From Nitrospira sp. SG-bin1 (GTDB taxonomy: Bacteria; Nitrospirota; Nitrospiria; Nitrospirales; Nitrospiraceae), in NCBI GenBank assembly GCA_002083365.1, contig LVWS01000043.1, forward strand, positions 62,001-126,000: a stretch of 64,000 nucleotides of DNA, written 5' to 3'. Below, one piece after another: positions 34,052 through 41,679 of this stretch (position 1 is the first letter of the stretch; each line of letters begins with the position of its first letter). Position numbers and translations under genes: made by a program. Below the pieces are notes generated by a model, which was not told the DNA's origin, ran no database searches, and saw only the letters and a program-made list of their open reading frames with translations.

Positions 34052-35203
34052 GTGACAGTGCGGCCAAATTCCATCCCGAGGATTTTGTTTTTCATCACGG
34101 AGGACTGGTACTTCCGACTGCATTGGGTGGGGCTCGCACAGGCGGCGCGGGATGCTGGGTTTGAAGTGCTGCTCGCGATGCGCGTCCAGGAACACGGCCC
34201 GGAGATCACCCGACAAGGTTTCAAACTGTTTCCTATCACTCTGCTTCGCCGAAGTCTGAACCCGATACGAGAATCTCGAGCCATTATGGAGTTGGTTCGG
34301 CTTTACCGAACGGAAAAGCCTGATCTTGTCTTTCACGTCGCCATCAAGCCGATTCTCTATGGGGCCATCGCGGCCCGCCTTGCGGGAGTCCATTCCGTGA
34401 TCAATGTATTTGCCGGATTAGGCTACGCGTTCACCAGCGAAGAATTGAAGGCAAGATTCTTCCGTCAGTTCTTAAAGCTTGGGCTGCATGTGGCCTGCAA
34501 AGCCGCCAGCTCGATCGCGGTATTCCAAAATGAAGAGGATCAGGCTCAGCTGGTGCGTGATCACATCGTAGAGCACAGTCAAACGCGAGTTATTCGGGGA
34601 ACGGGAGTAGATGTAAACCGGTTCCGTCCTATGGACGAGAATCCTCAAGAACTCGTTGTCCTGTTGGCCAGCCGGATGTTGTGGGATAAAGGAGTCGGGG
34701 AGTACGTGGAAGCGGCGCGGATCGTGAAAGAGATGAAGCTGGATGCGCGGTTTGTCCTTGCAGGGCGGTGTGATGAAGACAACCCGGCAAGCATTCACTC
34801 GAATCAATTGTACCAATGGCAGGATGAAGGGGTGATTGAGTGGTGGGGACAACGAAACGATATGCCGATGGTGTTCGGAAACGCGGCCATCGTTGTGTTG
34901 CCGTCCTACCGCGAAGGACTTCCCGTCAGTCTCCTGGAAGCGGCCGCATGTGGAAAACCGATCATCGCGACCGATGTCCCGGGTTGCCGCGAAGTTGTCC
35001 GGCATCGTATAAACGGTCTCCTGGTTCCTCCCCGGAATGCCGTTGCGTTGGCAGATGCCATCGTCATGTTACTAATGAGTCCGCAATTGAGAAGTGAATT
35101 GGGTTGTCGAGGGAGAGAGATCGTCGTGAAGGAATTTTCCTCGACCGTCGTGACTCGGCAAACCTTGGCTTTGTATCATGAAGTACTCTGCAGTGGCACA
35201 TGA
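34052..35203 (+). CDS. Glycosyltransferase family 4 (GT-B)
   Basis: 383-residue GT-B enzyme. The N-terminal half has ILFFITEDWYFRLHWVGLA and HVAIKPILYGAIAARLAG; the C-terminal half has VVLLASRMLWDKGVGEYVEAA and the donor site VVLPSYREGLPVSLLEAAACG with the E-X7-E pattern. NVFAGLGYAFTS is typical of GT4 members near N-acetyl-fucosamine or quinovosamine transferases (WbpY/WbuB-like), and a WbpV/WbpL-like pair follows immediately, so it probably adds the second sugar to a QuiNAc/FucNAc-type primer. That pairing is inferred. Starts at GTG 34052. Confidence 0.85.
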   Translation: MTVRPNSIPRILFFITEDWYFRLHWVGLAQAARDAGFEVLLAMRVQEHGPEITRQGFKLFPITLLRRSLNPIRESRAIMELVRLYRTEKPDLVFHVAIKPILYGAIAARLAGVHSVINVFAGLGYAFTSEELKARFFRQFLKLGLHVACKAASSIAVFQNEEDQAQLVRDHIVEHSQTRVIRGTGVDVNRFRPMDENPQELVVLLASRMLWDKGVGEYVEAARIVKEMKLDARFVLAGRCDEDNPASIHSNQLYQWQDEGVIEWWGQRNDMPMVFGNAAIVVLPSYREGLPVSLLEAAACGKPIIATDVPGCREVVRHRINGLLVPPRNAVALADAIVMLLMSPQLRSELGCRGREIVVKEFSSTVVTRQTLALYHEVLCSGT

Positions 35204-35263
35204 TCCTAATGAGTGGTTCATCGGCTGGAACTGCAGGACCTCGATCCGATTCAGTGACTTCAT

Positions 35264-36247
35264 ATGCGGGTTTTGGTGACAGGCGCATCCGGATTGTTGG
35301 GATCATGTCTTGTCCGGAGGCTCTGCGGATCCGGATACCAAGTGCGGGCGGTCATTCGTGAACCGGGCCGGTCTTCGTTGGTCCCGCGGGAGGCCGAAAC
35401 GATCGTTGCGGATGTTCGATATCCGGTGCCTGCGGAACTCGCGAGCGGGTGTGGCGCCATCGTGCATCTCGCGGCTAAAGTCCACGCAATGGAGGATTCG
35501 GGACAAGAGAAGGACTACGAAGTCGTCAATATCGAAGGCACCAGGCACATCCTCGATGCAGCGGTGCGGTCCGGGGTGCCTCGGATGGTGTTTGCGAGTT
35601 CAGTGAAAGTCTTTGGGGAAGAGACGAGTGGATGTATTGATGAAGCACGACCGCCCGATCCACAGACTCCATACGGTCAGTCAAAGTGGCAAGCGGAGCA
35701 ACTTATCTCCGACTATGCAACGCGCCATCGCTTCACGGCAGTCTCGCTCCGTCTACCGATGGTCTACGGTCCGACCATGAGAGGCAACCTGTACCGAATG
35801 ATCGAAGCGATCGACCATGGGCGATTTCCCCCTTTGCCTCGTCTTTCGACGGTCCGAAGTCTTTTGCATGTCGAAAACTTCGTGCATGCGGTATCCCTTT
35901 GTCTGCAGGTGTCGTGCTTTAGGCGATCAGCGTATATTGTCGCTGATGCCGACCCCTATTGTGTGACTGATCTGTATGAGTGGTTGCGCGCAGGATTGGG
36001 AAAGACGCCTGCAAGATGGCGAGTTCCACTCTGGGTACTCAAGGGGGGCGCCCGATTGGGGGACTTGCTCCAAGTCTTCAGTGGGCGGCATACTCCCTTA
36101 ACGACGAATCAGCTGACCAAGCTCATCGGTAGTGCTTGGTTCAGTGCCGGGTCCATCACTCATGAATTAGGATATCAGGCCGCACACTCTTTTAAGGAAA
36201 CGGTTCCGGAGTTGATTGCGTTCTATCGGCAGTCGATAAGAGTCTGA
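35264..36247 (+). CDS. WbpV-like NAD-dependent 4-keto sugar reductase/epimerase
   Basis: Extended SDR of 327 residues. RVLVTGASGLLGSCLVRRL binds the cofactor, AIVHLAAKVHAMED follows, the catalytic Ser lies in FASSVKVFGE and the Tyr/Lys in YGQSK. Proteins of this kind next to a WecA/WbpL transferase reduce the 4-keto group of UDP-2-acetamido-2,6-dideoxy-4-keto-glucose to UDP-QuiNAc (WbpV, WbuX). The needed 4,6-dehydratase of the WbpM type is encoded at 41670. The next gene starts 44 bases downstream. The reductase assignment is from context; a 4-epimerase is the alternative. Confidence 0.8.
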   Translation: MRVLVTGASGLLGSCLVRRLCGSGYQVRAVIREPGRSSLVPREAETIVADVRYPVPAELASGCGAIVHLAAKVHAMEDSGQEKDYEVVNIEGTRHILDAAVRSGVPRMVFASSVKVFGEETSGCIDEARPPDPQTPYGQSKWQAEQLISDYATRHRFTAVSLRLPMVYGPTMRGNLYRMIEAIDHGRFPPLPRLSTVRSLLHVENFVHAVSLCLQVSCFRRSAYIVADADPYCVTDLYEWLRAGLGKTPARWRVPLWVLKGGARLGDLLQVFSGRHTPLTTNQLTKLIGSAWFSAGSITHELGYQAAHSFKETVPELIAFYRQSIRV

Positions 36248-36291
36248 GCACGGTATACAAAAAAGTGGCCTACATCAGATAACCGCCAGCT

Positions 36292-37452
36292 ATGCCAAGT
36301 GTAATAGTCATATTCCCGGCTCTCTTGGCCGGTATATGCGCCTGGTGGCTCACCAGAAACTTATGTTCCCGGAAATCGTTTCTCTCCGTCCTCGCTCATC
36401 CGAACGAACGGACACTGCATTCCATGCCGACCCCCCAGACCGGAGGGTTGGCCATCGTGTTAGGTGTGGTGATCGCGCTCATGGCTGCCGCCAGCGTTCT
36501 TGCGATCGCACAGCCGTCGAAGCCTGTCTTGCCAAAGGGCCTCGCCTCAGGAAGTCTCTGGATTGTGGCGTCCATGCTCCTTGTGTTTACGGTGTCCTTT
36601 CTCGATGACTGTGTCGGTCTCCCTGCGGGTCTCCGTTTAGGGATACAGGCGGTCTCCGCGTGCATCATTATCGGGGGTGTGGGTTTGACCTTGTCTTCCA
36701 TCCCCATACCCGGAGGACCGACCCTGCTGCTGGGGATCACCTCGATTCCGGTCAGTATCCTCGTCCTCCTCTGGATGGCGAACCTGTATAACTTCATGGA
36801 TGGTATGGACGGTTTTGCTGGAGGAATGACCTTTTTGGGGTTCGGGTTTCTCGCCTATTTTGGATGGCAGGCTCAGTTCCCCGTCTTGTTCATTATCGCG
36901 TCCTTCGTGGCAATGAGTGCGTTTGGGTTTCTTGTCCATAACTTCCCACCGGCTCGTATTTTCATGGGTGATGCGGGCAGCATTACGATTGGATTCTTGG
37001 CGGGAACATTGATGATTCTCGGCGTTCGCGACGGAATATTCGAGCTGTGGGTCCCTGTCATGATTTTCTCGCCATTCATCGTGGATGCCACCGTGACGTT
37101 ACTCCGACGAGCGATTCGTCGCCAAAAGATTTGGGAAGCCCACCGGGAACACTATTATCAGCGGTTGATTCTAAGCGGATGGAGTCATCGCAGGACCGTG
37201 CTCACGGAGTACGGAATCATGATGCTGTGTGGAGGCCTGGCGGTCCTCTATCATCACTCCTCGGAAAAATGGCGTCTCATTATTTTAGGTGTATGGTCGG
37301 CGATGTTTCTTGTCTTGGGAATCCTCGTCAATCGGTTGGAACAGACGCCCCGAAAATCTCGCCCTGTTCGAGAGGCTCATGTGGTTGGCGAAGAGAGTTC
37401 TGCACGGGCGGTTTCTGAACAGGCTCCTGCGCGTGTGACCGTCAAAGCGTAG
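36292..37452 (+). CDS. WecA/WbpL-like polyprenyl-phosphate sugar-1-phosphate transferase
   Basis: Membrane enzyme of 386 residues with about ten to eleven segments that transfers a HexNAc-type sugar 1-phosphate to undecaprenyl phosphate, the first step of O-antigen assembly. The family motifs are all here: PTPQTGGLAIVLG near residue 45, DDCVGLPAGLR, NLYNFMDGMDGFAG and FMGDAGSITIGF, with the magnesium-binding DD and catalytic Asp residues intact, and HREHYYQRL in the cytoplasmic loop 5. Residues after about 345 are a polar tail. The neighbouring WbpV-like reductase suggests UDP-QuiNAc or UDP-FucNAc as donor. Confidence 0.88.
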   Translation: MPSVIVIFPALLAGICAWWLTRNLCSRKSFLSVLAHPNERTLHSMPTPQTGGLAIVLGVVIALMAAASVLAIAQPSKPVLPKGLASGSLWIVASMLLVFTVSFLDDCVGLPAGLRLGIQAVSACIIIGGVGLTLSSIPIPGGPTLLLGITSIPVSILVLLWMANLYNFMDGMDGFAGGMTFLGFGFLAYFGWQAQFPVLFIIASFVAMSAFGFLVHNFPPARIFMGDAGSITIGFLAGTLMILGVRDGIFELWVPVMIFSPFIVDATVTLLRRAIRRQKIWEAHREHYYQRLILSGWSHRRTVLTEYGIMMLCGGLAVLYHHSSEKWRLIILGVWSAMFLVLGILVNRLEQTPRKSRPVREAHVVGEESSARAVSEQAPARVTVKA

Positions 37453-37600
37453 CGCGGTCTTGTTTGGCGCCTCGCCGTATCACACGAGCTCGACTCTTCC
37501 TCGAACATGATAAGGGCATGGATGATCAGACGCCCTTCACGCTGAAGACCACGCGCGACACGGTGTCCGGCGGGCTCCTTAATCAGGATAGCTTCGAGAG

Positions 37601-38917
37601 ATGTCCGTTACAAAGAGAACTTCAGGCATCGGACCGGTTCTCGATTCGTCCCTATTGCGCATGAGCCTGCTCCAGACGGAGGCGAAGCGTGCGGCGGGTT
37701 GGACGACGACTGCGCTTGGGTTCACCATTCCCATTTGGGTCGTCGCAGACAGTATCCTCCTGGGCCTTCTCGTATTGTGTTGGGCGGTCAGTGGAGGGTG
37801 GCGGGAGAGACTCCGCCGAGTCAGTGCGAATCCCGTGGCGTTGGCCGCGCTCCTATTGTTCGGTTGGTTGCTGGTAGGGACTTTGTGGGGCGAGGGCGCG
37901 GTAGAAGATCGAGCGTTGTCGGTAAAGAAGTACGCTACGCTACTCCTGATCCCTCTGTTGATCTCCTTGGCCGTCGATGCTCAAGATCGGAATCGCGCGC
38001 TCCGCGCATTGGCGGCTTCGTTGATCGTGACGTTGGCACTGTCTCTCGCCTTGAGCGGAGGCTTCCTTCCGAAGGGCTGGATCTTCAATTGTGATTCGTC
38101 CAATCCTTGTGTGCTTTCAATACCCATTTCGTGTGATCTGTCCAACCCATGTATATTTAAAAAGCACACCACCCATAACATGCTCATGGCATTCGGCGTC
38201 TTGTTGTTCGGGATGCTCGCCTGGAAGTCCTCGCATCGATGGGCACGATGGGGCTGGGCCGGGGCGGCATGCTTGGCCGCGGGCAATGTCTTATTGATGG
38301 TACAAGGCCGAACGGGGTACGTGGTGTTGGCCGGACTTGCTATGGTGGCTTTCCACATGTACTTTGGATGGCGAGGTGTCGTAGCAGCGACCATTGTTCT
38401 CAGTGTGACTTTTTCGGCTGCCTATCAGGTCTCGACATCGTTCCGCGATCGCGTTGACCTTGTGGCCAGCGGTGTCGCGCAATGGAATCCGCAGACGACT
38501 ACGTACGATGGGGTTACGGAGAGGATGGAATTCTTTTATCACACGGTCCAGATCATTCATGATCACCCGCTGATGGGCGTCGGCACCGGAGGATTTACCC
38601 ACGCATACGCGATGCGCGTCCAGAAGCTCGGCCTGTCTGTTCCGACTCATCCCCATAACCAATACCTCCTGATTATGGTACAAGTCGGAGTGATCGGACT
38701 TTGTCTCCTGCTCTGGCTCTTCGCGCAACAATGGCGAGGGTCACCTTTTGTCGGTGATGCCACGGACCGATTGATCGCCAGAGGAGTGGTCGTCACCATT
38801 GCAATCGCATGTCTCTTCCAACCTGCGCTCAACGACCATACCGAGAAACTGTTTTACTGCCTGTTCTCCGGTCTCATGTGTTCCGGGACTGATCCACGAT
38901 TTGAAACGAAGACATGA
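37601..38917 (+). CDS. O-antigen ligase family protein (WaaL/Wzy fold)
   Basis: 438-residue integral membrane protein with about 11 segments. The large periplasmic loop begins near FRDRVDLVASGV and ends with GVGTGGFTHAYAMRV and PTHPHNQYLLIMVQVGVIG; the HPHN motif with its histidine is the active-site signature of the PF04932 family. This family covers both ligases, which attach O-polysaccharide to lipid A core, and some Wzy polymerases; they cannot be told apart by sequence alone. The insertion rich in CNPCV/SCDLSNPCI repeats (about residues 165-185) is unusual for the family. ATG 37601 is the best start; the gene overlaps the next by ATGA. Confidence 0.82.
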   Translation: MSVTKRTSGIGPVLDSSLLRMSLLQTEAKRAAGWTTTALGFTIPIWVVADSILLGLLVLCWAVSGGWRERLRRVSANPVALAALLLFGWLLVGTLWGEGAVEDRALSVKKYATLLLIPLLISLAVDAQDRNRALRALAASLIVTLALSLALSGGFLPKGWIFNCDSSNPCVLSIPISCDLSNPCIFKKHTTHNMLMAFGVLLFGMLAWKSSHRWARWGWAGAACLAAGNVLLMVQGRTGYVVLAGLAMVAFHMYFGWRGVVAATIVLSVTFSAAYQVSTSFRDRVDLVASGVAQWNPQTTTYDGVTERMEFFYHTVQIIHDHPLMGVGTGGFTHAYAMRVQKLGLSVPTHPHNQYLLIMVQVGVIGLCLLLWLFAQQWRGSPFVGDATDRLIARGVVVTIAIACLFQPALNDHTEKLFYCLFSGLMCSGTDPRFETKT

Positions 38918-39714
38918 GCCTTTCCGCTTATATCATCGCCTACAACGAAGCGAAGAAGATCGCCGATACCATCAACAGTGTGCTGTGGGCCGACGAAATC
39001 ATCGTGGCCGATTCCGCCAGTACCGATGAGACCGCTCGAATCGCCCAAGACTTGGGAGCCCGCGTCGTCCAGATTCCGTTCCAGGGATTCGGCCATCTGC
39101 GAAATCAAGCCATCAAAGCCTGTACGTATGAATGGATTTTCAGTCTCGACACGGACGAACAATGCACGCCGGAGGTCCGGGATGAAATCCTCATGATCCT
39201 GAGCGGAACTCCGGCGCATGACGCCTATCTTGTGCCGAGACGGAATTACTTCATGGGACGCTGGATCAAACATTCCGGCTGGTATCCGAATTTTCGTCAG
39301 CCGCAATTGTTTCGCAAAGGATCCATGAACTACGTGGAATCTCCCGTTCACGAAGGATATGAATTATTGACTCCCAAGCCGGTCGGTCGGCTGAACCATG
39401 CGATTTGGCAGATCCCATTCAGGGACTTTGAGGAGGTGGTCAAGAAGGCCAACCGCTATTCATCATTGGGAGTGTTGAAGCTTGCCGACCAACGAGTATC
39501 GATGGGGAGTGCGTTGTTTCATGGCATCTGGTCATTTCTCAAGCATTATGTGGCGAAGCGGGGGTTTCTGGACGGCTGGGCCGGGTTTGTCATCGCATTC
39601 GGTAATTTCGAAGGAACCTTTTATCGGTATGCCAAACGGTTTGAACAGCAGGAAATGTGGTCGCTCCCCAAACAGATGCCGCTCCGGCGCCCCGGCAGCT
39701 CGCCTTCGAAATGA
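38914..39714 (+). CDS. Core glycosyltransferase family 2 (WaaE/KdtX-like)
   Basis: 266-residue GT2 enzyme of the lipopolysaccharide-core beta-glucosyltransferase type. AYIIAYNEAKKIADTINSV and IIVADSASTDETARIAQ form the donor site; FSLDTDEQCTPEVRDEIL contains the DXD. The middle WIKHSGWYPNFRQPQLFRKG is a strong signature of the WaaE/KdtX group, with the acceptor-side PVHEGY following. It overlaps the O-antigen ligase by ATGA, and the next GT2 overlaps it in the same way, so this is a translationally coupled set. Confidence 0.87.
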   Translation: MSLSAYIIAYNEAKKIADTINSVLWADEIIVADSASTDETARIAQDLGARVVQIPFQGFGHLRNQAIKACTYEWIFSLDTDEQCTPEVRDEILMILSGTPAHDAYLVPRRNYFMGRWIKHSGWYPNFRQPQLFRKGSMNYVESPVHEGYELLTPKPVGRLNHAIWQIPFRDFEEVVKKANRYSSLGVLKLADQRVSMGSALFHGIWSFLKHYVAKRGFLDGWAGFVIAFGNFEGTFYRYAKRFEQQEMWSLPKQMPLRRPGSSPSK

Positions 39715-40526
39715 AAACTGCGGTGATCGTGACGACATACAATCGTCCTGATGCGCTGGCGGCTGTGCTGGAAGGGTATTGTAGTCAAAGCGATCAAGAT
39801 TTCACGCTCGTGGTTGCGGATGACGGTTCGAAGCAGGAGACTCAAGAGGTCATCCGGCACTATGTACGACGGGCACCCTTCCCGCTCACGCACGTGTGGC
39901 AGGAAGATCGGGGATTTCGAGCCGCCGCCATCCGCAATCGTGCCGTCGCGTCGGTGAGCGTCGACTATATTGTTTTTACCGATGGAGACTGTGTTCCCTC
40001 ACGACATTTCGTGCAAGTCCATAAACGACTGGCGGAGCCGGGTTACTTCCTCGGATCGAATCGCGTATTGCTTTCAGCCGCGCTGACGAGCCGTATCCTT
40101 CGCCAGCGATTGCCGATCCATACATGGAGCCCAATCGATTGGGTATGGTGTTGGTCGAAACGGGACGTCAATCGAGTGCTTCCACTGATAAAAATCCCTG
40201 ATGGTCCGTTTCGTAAATGGGCGCCTGATCGCTGGAAAGGGATCAAGACATGCAATTTCTCCGTATGGAGGGATGATCTGATCCGTGTGAATGGACTCGA
40301 TGAGTCCTACGAAGGATGGGGGTTGGAGGATTCCGACTTGGTCATTCGACTGCTCCACGCGGGAGTGAAGCATAAGAACGCACGGATGGCTGCGGCGGTG
40401 TTCCATTTATGGCATCCGGAGCAGGATCGCATGACGCTAACCGACAATCAGAAGCGTCTGGATGATCTTTTGCGCTCGTCCACCGTTCGAGCCGCCATCG
40501 GGCTCGAACAATGTGGTGGTCTCTGA
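39711..40526 (+). CDS. Glycosyltransferase family 2 with galactosyltransferase-like C-terminus
   Basis: GT-A enzyme of 271 residues from ATG 39711, overlapping the upstream stop as ATGA; an in-frame ATG at 39657 lies inside the previous gene and is rejected. AVIVTTYNRPDALAAVLEG and VVADDGSKQETQEVI bind the donor. VFTDGDCVPSRHFV holds the DXD. GWGLEDSDLVIRLLHAGV near residue 200 is the ED-containing acceptor loop of the glyco_transf_7C type, seen in chondroitin-synthase-like and core GTs. It precedes a GT9 gene, so a role in the outer core is plausible. Confidence 0.86.
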   Translation: MKTAVIVTTYNRPDALAAVLEGYCSQSDQDFTLVVADDGSKQETQEVIRHYVRRAPFPLTHVWQEDRGFRAAAIRNRAVASVSVDYIVFTDGDCVPSRHFVQVHKRLAEPGYFLGSNRVLLSAALTSRILRQRLPIHTWSPIDWVWCWSKRDVNRVLPLIKIPDGPFRKWAPDRWKGIKTCNFSVWRDDLIRVNGLDESYEGWGLEDSDLVIRLLHAGVKHKNARMAAAVFHLWHPEQDRMTLTDNQKRLDDLLRSSTVRAAIGLEQCGGL

Positions 40527-40581
40527 TGTTGACCGGCCGGCGCCGTAACGACGAAATACGGATTGTAAATTGACCCGGGAA

Positions 40582-41679
40582 ATGAACAGCGCGCTGGTCG
40601 TGTGTACGCGTCGAATTGGAGACGTTCTGTTAGCTACGCCGGTCGTACGTTCCCTTAAGGCGGCGTTGCCGCATCTGATGATCGATATGCTTGTGTTTGA
40701 AGGAACACAGGCCGTCGTAGCCGCGAATCCCGATATCCATCGCATCTGGACGATCGCCGAACGTCCGTCGATCGGAAAGCACATCATGCTGCTCGCTTCG
40801 ATCTGGCGTCGCTACGACCTTGCCTTGTCGGTCTTGGCGGGCGACCGTCCGACTTTTCATGCCTGGGTTGCGGGGAAGTATCGCCTGGGCACTCTCTTGA
40901 CCGACGGCAAGTCGTGGTGGAAACGGGAGCTGCTCCATGGGTGGGTGCCGTTTGACAACCTCCATACCCATACGGTCGTCATGAATCTCAGGCTACTGGC
41001 ATCTTTGGACGTCCAATCGCTGGGAACTCCGGTTGTCCGCTGGACTGCCGATGATGAAGAATCGGTTTGTCGTGTGTTTCCTCAAATGCACGGGTCTCGA
41101 CCATATGCGGTTCTTCATATCACTCCTAAGTTTGCCTATAAGACCTGGACCGTTGCCGGCTGGGTTGCGCTCGGACATTGGCTGAACGACCGTGGAATGA
41201 AGGTTATCGTGACTGGAATGGGATCAACCGAACAGGAGTATTGCCGACAGGTGATCCAAGGACTGCCGGATGCAGTGAATCTTGTCGGTTGTGTGACTTT
41301 GCCGGCGATTGGTTACCTCCTGACCCATGCCGATCTGTACGTCGGGACGGACACGGCCGTCAGTCATATGGCGGCCGCCGTCGGCACACCAAGCGTCGTG
41401 CTGTTTGGTCCATCGAATCCCGTGAAGTGGGGACCCTGGCCGAAGGATTTTCCTCCAACGGCGCCAAGCCCGTGGGTTAGACAGGGATCGCAGCGGCAGG
41501 GAAATGTGTTTCTCCTTCAAGGAGAAGGAGACTGCGTGCCTTGTCTTGGCGAAGGGTGCGACCGCCACGTGAACAGCTTAAGCGACTGCCTCCAACGGCT
41601 GTCTGTGCATCGCGTGATCCAGGCCGTTGAAACGATGTTGGCTGAAAGTAGGTTCCGCCTCCCGACTCCATGCGTATGA
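40582..41679 (+). CDS. Glycosyltransferase family 9 (third heptosyltransferase-like)
   Basis: Third GT9 of the window, 365 residues from ATG 40582; TTG 40570 would add four. ALVVCTRRIGDVLLATPVV opens the N-terminal half, and GTDTAVSHMAAAVGTPSVV and LFGPSNPVKWGPW form the C-terminal half. The C-terminal cysteines CVPCLGEGC and a later Cys follow the family norm. It lies far from the first two copies but beside core-type GT2 enzymes, so it may add an outer-core heptose. Its 3' end overlaps the next gene by 10 bases. Confidence 0.84.
   Translation: MNSALVVCTRRIGDVLLATPVVRSLKAALPHLMIDMLVFEGTQAVVAANPDIHRIWTIAERPSIGKHIMLLASIWRRYDLALSVLAGDRPTFHAWVAGKYRLGTLLTDGKSWWKRELLHGWVPFDNLHTHTVVMNLRLLASLDVQSLGTPVVRWTADDEESVCRVFPQMHGSRPYAVLHITPKFAYKTWTVAGWVALGHWLNDRGMKVIVTGMGSTEQEYCRQVIQGLPDAVNLVGCVTLPAIGYLLTHADLYVGTDTAVSHMAAAVGTPSVVLFGPSNPVKWGPWPKDFPPTAPSPWVRQGSQRQGNVFLLQGEGDCVPCLGEGCDRHVNSLSDCLQRLSVHRVIQAVETMLAESRFRLPTPCV

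Noticed and set aside
37464..37664. 66-codon + frame between the WbpL-like gene and the ligase
   Set aside because: Overlaps the ligase start in another frame and has no family features.
40570..41679. C-terminal cysteine clusters of the three GT9 enzymes as a novel metal site
   Set aside because: The CXXC...C...C pattern is common in GT9 heptosyltransferases, so it is not new.
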